Shown piece by piece: positions 41,401 to 56,400 of a stretch of DNA of 64,000 bases. Under the pieces are notes generated by a model that saw only the letters and a list, made by a program, of their open reading frames with translations, searched no databases and was not told where the DNA came from. Origin of the DNA: Zonotrichia leucophrys gambelii (Eukaryota > Chordata > Aves > Passeriformes > Passerellidae); NCBI RefSeq assembly GCF_028769735.1, contig NW_026992293.1, positions 62,001 through 126,000 of the forward strand. The letters are read 5' to 3'. Positions within the stretch are counted from its first letter, which is position 1. Each line of letters opens with the position of its first letter. Position numbers and translations under genes: made by a program.

Positions 41401-44400
41401 CTCCGGTTCTCAGCCCACCACTACCATTCCAGACACCACCATGAGTTCTGAGCTCACCACAACCATCTCTGAGACCTCCAGCCCTGGGATCACCAGTGGC
41501 CCATGGACCACGTCCAGTCTGGAGACCATTTCTGACATCGTTGGAACCACCACGACCAACCCTGAGACCACCAGTGCTGAGACCAGCAGTGACCTGTGGA
41601 CCACCGTGATTCTTGAGACCATCTCCAACACCCCTGACACCACCATGACCATCCCTGAGACCACCAGTGACCAATGGAGCACCACCAGTCCTGAGATCAT
41701 TTCTACCATGCCTGTGACCACCCCCACCATCCCTGAGACCTCCAGTCCAGAGGCCACCAGTGACCCATGGAGCACCACCAGTCTGGAGACCATTTCCACC
41801 ACCCCTGAGACCACCACCACCATCCCTGAGACCTCCAGGTCTCAGACCACCACTACCATTCCAGACACCACCATGAGTTCTGAGCTCACCACAACCATCT
41901 CTGAGACCTCCAGCCCTGGGATCACCAGTGGCCCATGGACCACGTCCAGTCTGGAGACCATTTCTGACATCGTTGGAACCACCACGACCAACCCTGAGAC
42001 CACCAGAACCATCTCTGAGACCACCAGTCTGGAGGCCACCAGTGACCCACGGGCCACCACCAGCCCTGAGACCGTTTCTACCAACCCTGACACCACCACA
42101 GCCATCCCTGAGACCTCCACGACCATCCCTGAGACCACCAGTGGCCCATGGACGGCCACCAGTCTGGAGTCCATTTCCACCACCCCTGACAGCACCACCA
42201 CCATGCCTGAGACCTACATGACCACTCCTGAGACCACCAGTCCTGAGACCACCAGTGACCATGGACATCCACCAGTCCTGAGTCCATTTCTACAACACCT
42301 GAGAGCACCACAACCATTCCTGAAACCACTGATAACCCATGGGCCACCACCACTGACCCATGGACTTCCACCAGTCCCGAGACCATTTCCACCACCCCTG
42401 AGACCACCAGAACCAGCCCTGAGACCACCAGTCCTGAAACCACCAGTGACCCATGGACCTCCCCCAGCCCTGAGATCATTTCTACCATGCCTGTGACCAC
42501 CCCCACCACCCCTGAGACCTCCAGTGTGGATACCACCAATGACCAATGGATGTCCACCAGCCTTGAGACCATTTCCAGCATCCCTGACACCACCACCACC
42601 ATCCTGAGACCAGCAGTGACCCTTGGACACCCACCAATCTGGAGACCATCTCCACTACCCCTGAGACCACCACCACCATCCCTGAGACCTCTGGTTCTCA
42701 GCCCACCACTACCATTCCAGACACCACCACGAGTTCTGAGATCACCACAACCATCTCTGAGACCTCCAGTCCTGAGATCACCAGTGGCCCATGGACCACG
42801 TCCAGTCTGGAGACCATTTCTGACATCGTTGGAACCACCACGACCAACCCTGAGACCACCAGTCCTGAGACCACCAGTGACCGGTGGACTTCTACAAGGT
42901 TTGAGACTATTTCCACCAATGCTGACACCACCACGACCATCCCTGAGACCACCAGTGACCCATGGACCTCCACCAGTCTGGAGACCTTTTCTACCAACCC
43001 AGACACCACCACCACCATCCCTGAGATCTCCACAACCACACCTGAGACCACCAGTCCGGGAGCAACCAGTGACCCATGGATCTCCACCAGCCTTGAGAGC
43101 ACTTCTGACACCCTTGCAACCACCACAAACATCTCTGAGACCACCAATGCAGAGGCCACCAGTGACCCATGGAGCACCACCACTCCTGAGATCATTGCCA
43201 CCACCTTGGAGACCACCATGACCATCCCTGAGACCACCACTGCCCCTTGGACCACCAGCAGCGACCTATGGGCTACCACCAGTCTGGAGACCATTTCCAC
43301 CACCCTGAGGCCACCACCACCACCCCTGAGACCTCCACGAGCATCCCTGAGACCTCCAGTCCAGATGCCACCACTGACCCATGGACTTCCACCAGTCTTG
43401 AGACCATTTCTGCCACCCTTGAGACCACCACAACCTTCCCTGGCATCTCCACCACCATCCTGAGACCACCAGTCCTGAGCCCACCAGTGACCCATGGACC
43501 ACCAGCAGTCTTGGGAGCATTTCCACCACTCCTGACTCCGCTGTGACCACTCCTGAGGCCACCAGTGACCTGTGGACTTCCACCAGTCCTCAGATGGTTT
43601 CTAAGACCCCTGAGACCACCACGACCTTCCCTGAGACCACCAGAACCAGCCCTGAGACCACCAGTGACCCATGGACCTCCCCCAGCCCTGAGATCATTTC
43701 TACCATGCCTGTGACCACCCCACCATCTCTGAGACCTCCAGCCCTGAGATCACCAGTGGCCCATGGACCACGTCCAGTCTGGAGACCATTTCTACCAACC
43801 CAGATACCACCATGACCATCCCTGAGACTTCTAGTCACCCATGGACTTCCACCAGTCTGGAGACCATTTCTCCCACCCCTGAGACCACCACAACCATTCC
43901 CGAATTCTCCACGACCATCCCTGAGACCTCCAGTCCTGAGACCACCAGTGGCCCATGGACGTCCATGAGTCTTGAGACCATTTCTGACACCCTTGGAACC
44001 ACCACGACCAACCCTGAGACCACCAGAACCATCTCTGAGACCACCAGTCTGGAGGCCACCAGTGACCCATGGGCCACCACCAGTCCTGAGACCGTTTCTA
44101 CCAACCCAGACACCACCACAGCCATCCCTGAGACCTCCACGACCGTCCCTGAGACCACCAGTGGCCCATGGACGGCCACCAGTCTGGAGACCATTTCCAC
44201 CACCCTGACACCTTAACCACCATGCCTGAGACCTACATGACCACTCCTGAGACCACCAGTTCTGAGACCACCGGTGGCCCATGGACATCCACCAGTCCTG
44301 AGTCCATTTCTACAACACCTGAGACCACCACCACCATTCCTGAAACCACTGATAACCCATGGGCCACCACCACTGACCCATGGACTTCCACCAGTCTGGA

Positions 44401-47400
44401 GAGCATTTCCACCACCCCTGAGACCACCAGAACCAGCCCTGAGACCACCAGTCCTGAAACCACCAGTGACCCACGGACCACCACCAGCCCTGAGGTCATT
44501 TCTACCATGCCTGTGACCACCCCCACCACCCCTGAGACCACCAGTGCTGAGACCACCAGTGACCAATGGATGTCCACCAGCCTTGAGACCATTTCCAGCA
44601 TCCCTGACACCACCACCACCATCCCTGAGACCACCAGTGACCAATGGACGTCCACTGGGTTTGAGACCATTTCCAGCATCCTTGACACCACCACCACCAT
44701 CCCTGAGACCTCCGGTTCTCAGCCCACCACTACCATTCCAGGCACCACCACGAGTTCTGAGATCACCACAACCATCCCTGAGACCTCCAGCCCTGAGATC
44801 ACCCGTGGCCCATGGACCACGTCCAGTCTGGAGACCATTTCTGACACCCTTGGAACCACCACGACCAACCCTGAGACCACCAGAACCATCTCTGAGACCA
44901 CCAGTCTGGAGGCCACCAGTGACCCACGGGCCACCACCAGTCCTGAGACCGTTTCTACCAACCCTGACACCACCACAGCCATCCCTGAGACCTCCACGAC
45001 CATCCCTGAGACCTCCAGTCCAGATGCCACCACTGACCCATGGACAGCCACGAGTCTTGAGACCATTTCCGCCACCCCTGAGACCACCACCACCATCCCT
45101 GAGACCACCAGTGGCCCATGGACGGCCACCAGTCTGGAGTCCATTTCCACCACACCTGAGACCACCATGGCCAGTGCTGAGACCACCAGTCCAGAGGTCA
45201 CCAGTGACCAATGGATGGCCACCAGTCTGGAGACCATTCCCACCACCCCTGAGGCCACCACCACCACCCTGAGACCTCCACGAGCATCCCTGAGATCTCC
45301 ATGACCACTCCTGAGAACACCAGTCCTGAGACCACCAGTGACCCATGGACATCCACCAGTCCTGAGTCCATTTCTACAACACCTGAGACCACCACAACCA
45401 TTCCTGAAACCACTGATGACCCATGGGCCACCACCACTGACCCATGGACTTCCACAGTCTGGAGACCATTTCCACCACCCCTGAGACCACCAGAACCAGT
45501 CCTGAGACCACCAGTGACCCATGGACCACCACCAGCCCTGAGATCATTTCTACCATGCCTGTGACCACCCCCAGCACCCCTGAGACCACCAGTGTTGATA
45601 CCACCAGTGACCAATGGATGTCCACCAGCCTTGAGACCATTTCCAGCATCCCTGACACCACCACCACCATCCCTGAGACCACCAGTGACCCTTGGACACC
45701 CACCAATCTGGAGACCATCTCCACTACCCCTGAGACCACCACCACCATCCCTGAGACCACCAGTGACCAATGGACTTCCACTGGTTTTGAGACCATGTCT
45801 ACCATCCCTGAGACCACCATGACCAGCTCCGAGACCTCCAGTTCTGAGCCCACCAGTGACCAATGGATGTCCACCAGTGGCCCATGGACCACCACCAGTC
45901 TGGAGACCATTTCTCCCACCCTGAGACCACCACAACCATTCCTGAATTGTCCACGACCATCCCTGAGACCTCCAGTCCTGAGATCACCAGTGGCCCATGG
46001 ACCTCCATGAGTCTTGAGACCATTTCTGACACCCTGGTACCACCATCTTCTCTGAGACCACCACCTCAACACCTGGGACAAACACCAGTCCTGAGACAGC
46101 AACGTTCCCTGAGACCACCATGACCCTGAGACCACCATGACCTTCCCTGGGACCACCAGTCCTGAGACCACCAGCACCAATACTGAGATCTCCAGCAGTC
46201 CTGAGACCACCACCACCTTCCCTGGCACCACCACACCTGAGACAACCACGACCCCTGGTGCCACCATGACCATCCCTAAGACCACCAGTCCTGAGACCAC
46301 CCCATCTCTGAGACCACCATGACCTTCCCTGGGACCACCACCAGAACACCTGGGACAAACACCAGCCCTGAGACACCAACGCTCTCTGAGACCACCACCA
46401 TGACAACCCCTGAGACCACCATGACCTTCCCTTGGACCACCAGTTCTGAGACCACCACCTTCCCTGAGACCATTTCCACCATCCCAGAGACCATCACGAC
46501 CCCTGCCACCACCATGACCATCCCTGAAATCTCCCTCCCTGAGATCACCACCATCTCTGGAACCATCAGCACCATCCTGAGACCACCACCTTCCCTGAGA
46601 CCATTTCCACCACCCCTGGCACCACCACAGTCCCTGACATCACCACCACCTTCTCTGAGACCAACACCATGACATTCCCTATGTTCACCAATTCTGAGAT
46701 CACCCCCACCTTCCCTGAGACCACCATGACCATCTCAGAGACAACCACAACTGATGGCACAACCACAACCACCCCTGAAACCACCAGTCCTGAGGCCACC
46801 ACCTTCTTTGATATCACCACCACCTTCCTGAGACCATTTCTACCAACCCTGGGACCACAGCAATCCCTGAGACCACCATGACCACTGAGGCCACCACCAG
46901 TCCTGAGACCACCATGCTCACTGAGACCACCACCATGACATTCCCTGTGTTCACCAATTCTGAGACCACCACCACCTTCCCTGGGACCACCACCAGCCCC
47001 GGCACCATTTCTGTGGCCACTGGGACCACCACAGTCCCTGACACCACCAGCACCTTCTCTGGGACCACCACGATGCCATGGACCACCACCTCCTTCTCTG
47101 AGATCACCACCACCTTCCCTGGCACCACCACCACCTTTCCTGAGACCACTGCCACCCCTGGCACCACCATGACCATCCCTGAAATCTCCCTCCCTGAGAT
47201 CACCACCATCTCTGATACCATCAGCACCATCCCTGAGACCACCACCAATCCTGAGAGCATTTCTACCACCCCCGGCACCACCACAGTCCCTCACACCACC
47301 ACCACCTTCCCTGGGACCACCACCTCAACACCTGGGACAAACACCAGCCCTGAGACAGCAACTTTCCCTGAGACCACCTCAACTCCTCAGATCACCACCA

Positions 47401-50400
47401 CCTTCCCTGGGATCTCCAGCAGTCCTGAGACCACCAGCACCAACACTGAGATCTCCAGCAGTGCTGAGACCACCACCACCTTCCCTGGCACCACCACGCC
47501 TGAGACAACCACGACCCCTGGTACCTCCAGAACCACCCTTGAAACCACCAGTCATGAGACCACCACCCTCTCTGAGACCACCATGACCTTCCCTGGGACC
47601 ACCAGTCCTGAGTCCACCAGCACCTTCCCTGGGATCTCCAGCAGCCCTGGGACCATTTCTACCACCCCTGGCACCACAGCAATCCCTGAGACCACCAGCA
47701 CCTTCCCTGAGACCACCACCTCAACACCTGGGACAAACGCCAGCCCTGAGACAGCAACGTTCCCTGAGACCACCAGGACCCCTGAGACCACCATGACCTT
47801 CCCTTGGACCACCAGTTCTGAGACCACCATCACCAACCCTGGGATCTCCACCAGTCCTGAGATGTCCACCACCTTCTCTGAGACCCCCACCACCCCTGAG
47901 ACAACAACGTTCCCTGGTACCACCACAACACCCCATGAAACCATGAGTCCTGAGACCAGCAGCACCCTCTCTGAGTCCACCACCATGACATTCCCTGTGT
48001 TCACCAATTCTGAGATCACCACCACCTTCCATGAGACCACCATCTCCTCGGAGACCACCATGACCTTCCCTGGGACCACCATGACCAGAACACCTGGGAC
48101 AAACACCAGCCCTGAGACAGCAACGTTCCCTGAGACCACCACCGTGACCTTCCCTGGGACCACCAGTCCTGAGACCACCACCATGACATTCCCTGTGTTC
48201 ACCAATTCTGAGATCACCACCACCTTCCCTGAGACCACCATCTCCTCTGAGACCACCATGAGCAGAACACCTGGGACAAACACCAGCCCTGAGACAGCAA
48301 CGTTCCCTGAGACCACCACCAGGACCTTCCCTGGGACCACCAGTCCTGAGACCACGGCCATGACATTCCCGATGTTCACCAATTCTGAGACCCCCACCAC
48401 CTTCCCTGGGACCACCCTCCCTGACATCATCACCACCGTCCCTGAGACCACCATGACCATCCAAGAGACCGCCACCACCCCTGGTACCACCACAAACACC
48501 CCTGAAAACACCAGTCCTGAGACCACCACCTTCTTTGATATCACCACCACCTTCCCTGAGACCATTTCTACCAACCCTGGGACCACGGCAATCCCTGAGA
48601 CCACCATGACCTCTGAGGCCACCACCAGTTCTGAGAACACCATGCTCACTGAGACCACCACCATGACATTCCCTTTGTTCACCAATTCTGGGACCACCAC
48701 CACCTTCCCTGGGGTCTCCAGCAGTCCTGAGACCACCACCCTCTCGGAGACCCCCACCACCGCTGAGACAACCATGACCCCTGATGCCATCGCAACTATC
48801 CCTGAAACCACCAGTTCTGAGACCACCACCTTCCCTGGGGCCACCACCACCCCTGGCACCATTTCTGTGGCCACTGGGACCACCACAGCTCCTGACACCA
48901 CCACCACCTTCTCTGGGACCACCACAATGCCATGGACCACCACCACCATCTCTGAGACCACCACCACCTTCCCTGGGACCACCACGAAAACACCTGGGAC
49001 AAACACCAGCCCTGAGACCGCCATCCCTGAAACCACCAGTTCTGAGACCACCACCTTCTCTGGGGCCACCAGTTCTGAGACCACCACTCTTCCTGAGACC
49101 ATTTCTACCACTCCCGAGACCACAGCAATCCCTGATACCACCACCACCTTTCCTGGGGCCACCACCACCCCTGGCACCATTTCTGTGGCCACTGGGACCA
49201 CCTCAGCTCCTGACACCAGCATGACCTTCCCTGGGATCACCATGACCAGAACACCTGGGACAAACACCAGCCCTGAGACAGCAACGTTCCCTGAGACCAC
49301 CATGACCTTCCCTGCGACCACCCTTCCTGAGGCCACCATCACCAACCCTGGGATCTCCACCAATCCTGAGATGCCCACCACCTTCTCTGAGACCCCCACC
49401 ACATCTGAGGCAACCACGACCCCTGGTACCATCACAACCATCCCTGAAACCACCAGTTCTGAGACCACCACCCTCACTGAGACCACGGCCATGACATTCC
49501 CTATGTTCACCAATTCTGAGATCACCACCACCTTCCCTGGGACCACCATGACCTTCCCTGGGATCTCCAGCAGTCCTGAGACCACCAGCACCAACACTGA
49601 GATCTCCAGCAGTGCTGAGACCACCAGCACCTTCCCTGGCACCACCCTCCCTGACATCATCACCACCGTCCCTGAAACCACCATGACCGTCCAAGAGACC
49701 ACCAGTCATGAGACCACCACCCTCTCTGAGACCACCACCACATTCCCTGGGATCACCAGTCCTGAGATGACCACCACTTTCCCTTGGACCCCGGGCACCA
49801 CCACCTCCTTTCCTGAGGCCACCCTTCCTGAGACCACCAGCACCATTCCTGGGATCTCCACCAGTCCTGACACCATTTCTACCACCCCTGGCACCACCAC
49901 AGTCCCTGACACCTCCACCTTCACTGAGACCACCACCATCTTCTCTGAGACCACCACCTCAACACCTGGGACAAACACCAGCCCTGAGACAGCAACGTTC
50001 CCTGAGACCACCATGACCCCTGAGACCACCATGACCTTCCCTGAGACCACCACGACCATCCCTGAGACCACCAGAACCAACCCTGAGGCCACCAGTCTGG
50101 AGGCCACCAGTGGCCCATGGACCACCACCAGTCTTGAGACCATTTCTACAACCCCTAACATCACCATAACCAAGCCTGAGACCTCCAGGGAGCCATGGAC
50201 CACCACCAGTCTTGAGACCATTTCTAACACCCCTGAGACCACCATGACCAGTCTTGAGACCACCACCAGTCCTGAGACCACCACCCTGACATTCCCTATG
50301 TTCACCAATTCTGAGATCACCCCACCTTCCCTGGGACCACCATGACCTTCCCTGGGATCTCCAGCAGTCCTGAGACCACCAGCACCAACACTGAGATCTC

Positions 50401-53400
50401 CAGCAGTGCTGAGACCACCACCACCTTCCCTCGGACCACCCTCCCTGACATCATCACCACCGTCCCTGAGACCACCATGACCATCCAAGAGACCACCAGT
50501 CATGAGAGCACCACCCTCTCTGAGACCACCAACATCTCTCCTGGGACCACCAGTCCCGAGACCATCAGCACCATCCCTGCCACCACCACCAGTCCTGGGA
50601 GCATTTCTACCACCCCTGCTGCCACCACAGTCCCTGACACCACCACCACCTTCCCTGGGACCACCATGACCATCCCCGAAATGTCCCTCCCTGAGGTCAC
50701 CGGTGCTATCCCTGGCACCACCACCAGTCCTGAGACCATTTCTGTGGCCACTGGGACCACCACAGTCCCTCACACCACCACCTTCTCTGGGACCACCACC
50801 TCAACACCTGGGACAAACAGCAGCCCGGAGACAGCAACGTTCCCTGAGACCACCACGACCCCTGAGACCACCATGACCATCCCGGGGACCACCACCACCA
50901 TCTCAGAGACCACCACTACCCCTGCTACCAGCATGACCAGCCCTGAAACCACCCTGCCTGAGACAACCACCCCCTCTGAGACCCCCACCACCTTCCCTGA
51001 GACCACCACCAGTCCTGAGACCACCACCCTCACTGAGACCACCACCATGACATTCCCTATGTTCACCAATTCTGAGATCACCACCACCTTCCCTGGGACC
51101 ACCATGACCTTCCCTGGGATCTCCAGCAGTCCTGAGACCACCAGCAGCAAACCTGAGATCTCCAGCAGTGCTGAGACCACCACCACCTTTCCTGGCACCA
51201 CCATGCCTGAGACAACCTCAGTCTCTGGCGCCACAACGACCACCCTGAAACCACCAGTCCTGAGGCCACCACCCTCTCTGAGACCACCAACATCTTCCCT
51301 GGGACCTCCAGTCCTGAGACCATCACCACCATCCCTGGCGGCACCACCACCTTCTCTGAGACCACCACCACCTTCCCGGGAACCACCACCAGAACATCTG
51401 GGACAAACACCAGCCCTGAGACAGCAACGTTCCCTGAGACCACCAGAACCATCCCTGAGACCACCAGTTCTGAGACCACCACCACCACCCCTGGTACCAC
51501 CATGACCATCCCTGAAATGTCCCTCCCTGAGGTCACCGGTGCCATCCCTGGCACCACCACCAGCCCTGAGACCATTTCTGTGGCCACTGGGACCACCACA
51601 GTCCCTCACACCACCAGCACCTTCTCTGGGACCAGCACCTCAACGCCTGGGACAAACACCAGCCCTGAGACAGCAGCGTTCCCTGAGACCACCATGACCC
51701 CTGGTACCACCACGACCATCCCTGAGACCACCAGAACCAACCCTGAGGCCACCAGTCTGGTGGCCACCAGTGGCCCATGGACCACCACCAGTCTGGAGAC
51801 CATTTCTACAACCCCTAACATCACCATAACCAAGCCTGAGACCTCCAGGGAGCCATGGACCACCACCAGTCTTGAGACCATTTCTAACACCCCTGAGACC
51901 ACCATGACCAGTCTTGAGACCACCACCAGTCCTGAGACCACCACCCTGACATTCCCTATGTTCACCAATTCTGAGATCACCACCACCTTCCCTGGGACCA
52001 CCATGACCTTCCCTGGGAACACCAGTCCTGAGACCACCAGCACCAACACTGAGATCTCCAGCAGTCCTGAGACCACCACCACCTTCCCTGGCACCATCAC
52101 GCCTGAGACAACCACGACCCCTGGTACCTCCAGAACCACCCTTGAAACCACCAGTCCTGAGACCACCACCCTCTCTGAGACCACCATGACCTTCCCTGGG
52201 ACCACCAATCCTGAGACCATTTCTATGACCACTGGGACCACCACAGTCCCTGACACCACCAGCACCTTCTCTGAGACCACCACCACAATCCCTGGGACCA
52301 ACTCCACCACTCCAGGGACCACCACCACCATCCCTGGGACCACCACCACCATCCCAGAGACCACTGTGACCCCTGGGACCACCATGGCATTCTCTGAAAC
52401 CACCACCCCTGAGACCACCACCATACCTGTGATCAACACCTCCATCCCTGGGACCAACTCCACCACTCCAGGGACCACCACCACCACCCCTGGGACCACC
52501 ACCACCATCCCTGGGACCACCACCACCATCTCTGGCACCACCACCACCTTCCCTGGGACCACCATTCCTGAGACCACCACCACTACCATCTCTGGGACCA
52601 CCGCCACACCTGTTGCCAACACCTCCACCCCTGAGACCACCACCACCATCCAAGGGACCACCACGACCATCCCTGACACCATCACAGTTCCTGGGACCAA
52701 CTCCACCATCCCTGAGACCACCACCACCACATCTGGGACCACCATTCCTGGGACAATCACCATCCCTGAGACCACCACCACCCCTGGATCACCATCACTG
52801 GGACCACCACCACCATCTCTGGGACCACCACCACCATCCTTGGGACCACCACCACCATCCCTGGGACCAACACCACCATCTCTGGGACCACCACCACCAT
52901 CCCTGGGACCAACTCCACCACATCTGGGACCACCACTACCATCCCTGTGACCAACTCCACCCCTGGGATCACCACCACCATCTCTGAGACCACCACCACC
53001 TTCCCTGGGACCAACTCCACCACCCCTGGGACCACCAACACCACCCTTATGACCACCACCTCCAAGACTTCAACCACCACCACCACCACACCTACAACCA
53101 CCATCACCACCACCATGGCCACCACCATGACCACCAGTCCTCACTCCCCCACCACTCCAGGTACTTCCCACCCCTCCTTCCTCCCTGGCTCCTTCCCACG
53201 TTCCTTCTGGTTCCTCCTCCATGTCTTCTCCTTCCAGGGATCTGCAGCAATGGTGGCACCTGGGTCAACGGCCACTGCCAGTGTCCCCTGGGCTTCACCG
53301 GGGACAGGTGTGAAGACATCAGCAACACCATCGAGACCAACGCTGGTAGGAATTCCATCTCTTTTTTGGGATGAGAAAGCTGGGATGAGATCTGATGGGT

Positions 53401-56400
53401 GAGGAAGATCTCAAGATGTTCTCCAGGTGTGGCCATATCTCAAACAACATCCTCTGTAGGTCCTCCTCCTCTTCCAAAGCTGTCCCACATGGATCCAACC
53501 CTTCAGGTGGATCTCCATGGTCATTTCCAACCCTTCAGGTGGATCTCCATGGTCATTTCCAACCCTTCAGGTGGACCTCCATGGTCATTCCCAACCCTTC
53601 AGGTGGATCTCCATGGTCATTTCTGACCCTTGAGGTGGATCTCCATGGTCACTTCCAAGCTGTTTTCTTCTTGGAAAGAGTGGGTCCAAAAACCATCAGG
53701 GTCTTTCAGAACCCCAAAATCTGGCAGGAGGTGGTGGTTCCACCAGGTCCTGCCCCCTGAGGGTGAGGTGGGATCTACCTGAGGTTCCCACCTGGAAATT
53801 TCTGGGGACGTGGGTGATGACCCAGCTCCAAACCAGGATCAGGTTCCACCTGGGAGGACCAGGTGGGAATTTTGTGACATGGGACACGGCACAGTCCTTG
53901 CTGGCATCACCGATGGTCTCCTCCGATGGGTGGAGGACATTTCTCCTGGTTCCTTCACAACAAGCCCCAAATTCAGGGGATTTAGGAGGAGATTTATGGG
54001 GTCCCACCTATCCGGGAAGGTCTCTCTGTCCCACCTGGTTCATGGGGTGGTTTTGGACCTTCCCAGAGACCAACGCGACGGTGCAGGTGGAGCTGCGCGT
54101 CACCAACCGGAACTTCACCGAGGACCTTGAGAACAGCAGCTCTCCCGCCTACCAGAGCTTCGTCCAGGAATTCATCAAGCAGGTAAAGGGACACGAGACC
54201 CCACCCGAGGTCAGGATCTACCTGGTGGAGCATCCCAAGTTCTCCAAGAACTTCTCCAAGTTCTTGCCTGGTGTTCTCCAGGTCCACCGGGATGGATTTT
54301 GGTGGGGGGGACACCCAAAATGAGGGAGATCCAGGAGGGTGAGAGGGGAACGGACCCGACCATCCCACCTTGGAGACATCTTCTCTTCCAGATGGACCCG
54401 GTCTACTCCACCATCGAGGGCTACACGGGCATCGTGGTGACCGGTCTCAGGTGAGCGCCGGGGTCACCAGGACGGCGATTTTGGGGTCATTCCGTGGGAA
54501 AAGAAGGTTCTGATCAGGACGGTGACGTTTCTGTCCAGGAATGGCAGCGTGGTGGTGGAGCACTTCTTCACCGTGTCCCTGAAGATGACCTCCGAGACCC
54601 AGGAGAAACTCCAGAACATCACGGCCGAGTTGAAGCAGAAGATCGAGGCGGCGGCAGTGGAATTCAACTGCACCAGTAGTACCTTGTGACCTTCCCACCG
54701 CGGGGCTGGGGACAACCAGGGCCGTCCGTGGGGTGGGGGACACCTTCCCACCAGCCCAAACCACCCTGGACAACCCAGAGAGGGGCTTGTGGCATGGTGT
54801 CCTCCACCTGTTCGACCTCTCTTGCAGGTGACCTGTGCTTCAACTCCTCCCAGCTGAACATCACCACCATCATGGGCGATTTCAATGTAGCTAGTGAGTG
54901 GATGGTGGGGATCCAGGTGGGTTTGGGGTCTCCAGAGGACCTCCAGGTGACCTCTGTCCTTTCTCCAGCCTACTGCAGGGGCGAAATATCTGAGGACCTC
55001 CAAGAATTCTACTACCCCAACCTGACGATCTCTGGGTTGTTCTGCATGACCAACTGCACGCCGGACACGGCCAGCACCATGAACTGCAACCATGGGACAT
55101 GCCACGTCACCCGAGGAGGTCCTCAGTGCTTGTAAGGACTGAAGGAAACTCCTCCTCCTCCTCCAAAGCTGTCCCACCCTTCAGGTGGATCCCCATGGTC
55201 ACGTCCAAGCTGTTTTCTGCACAGAAGTGGGCTAAGAATCATCAGGATCTTGGTCCACGTGGTGGATCCCCATGGTCACGTCCAAGCTGTTTCCTGCATG
55301 GAAATGGGTCAAGAATCATCAGAGTTGGAGCAAGGTCTTGGTCCACATGGTGGATCTCCATGGTCATGTCCAAGCTGATTCCTTCATGGAAATGGGTCAA
55401 GAATCATCAGGGTTGGAGCAAGGTCTTGGTCCAACATGGTGGATCTCCATGCTCATGTCCAAGCTGTTTTCTGCTTGGAAATGGGTCAAGAATCATCAGG
55501 GTTGGAGCAAGGTCTTGGTCCAACCTGGATCCAATCCTTCTGGTGTAACTCCAGGCCCACCTCCAAGGTTTTCTGTGCAGAACAAGAGGTCAAAAAATCA
55601 TTGTGTTTAGTGTAGGGTCTTCTTCTACAGTGGATCCAAACCTTCTGGTGGATCTCACCTCCATGGTTAAACCCCCTGAGGTGGAGCTCAAGTCTTGCTT
55701 CAAGCAGGGCTTGGGGCTGCAGAAATGGGGTTGGGGTGGGAGGGGTTTCTTCTAGGGGGTCTCAGCTTTGGGTTGACCTCCCTTGTCCCACCCCACCAGT
55801 TGTGATGAGACCCACCTGTACTGGTACCAAGGTGACCGCTGTGCATCACGGGTCAGCAAAGTGGCCATGGGCCTGGCTTGGCCGTGGCCATCCTGGTGGT
55901 CGTGGTCATCGTCCTCTCCATCTTCCTCTTCCGAGCTCGGAAATCTGGGTCCTTCGACAGGTGAGAGGGGACAGGGTGGAGGGGTCTTCATGTGGTGGGA
56001 CAACTCGTTGGGTTGGTGGTTTCCAAGATGTTCCTCATCCTCAATGAGGTCCTGAGGGTTGGCAGTGGGGCGACCTTGGTTCTTTGTGGGGGTGTGGAGG
56101 AGCTGAGGGGGTCCAGGCAGGGATGGACCTGCTGATGGTGACCCCCCACACCCCCTGACCCATCCCCAGGGCTGAGCAGAAGATGATGGAGAATTGGTAC
56201 GAGAACATCAGTGAAGAGTGGAGCCCCCAAGGGACCTTCAACTTCCGGAACCAAGGTGGGTGTGGAGTGGGTGGGGGGTCTCTGGTGACCCCACAGGGGT
56301 GGTGGGGATGGTTGGTGGCCCCCATCCCCACCCCAAACACCACCACTGAACCCTCCTGTCCCACAGATGTCCAGCTCGAGGATGACCATTCAGTCAACCT

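Noticed and set aside
1123..53160. M1 and M3 as dead pseudogenes because of the many frame breaks
   Set aside because: All breaks are small deletions in C runs within repeats. Flanking exons keep perfect phases, splice sites, cysteines and the SEA cleavage site, which is not expected of old pseudogenes.
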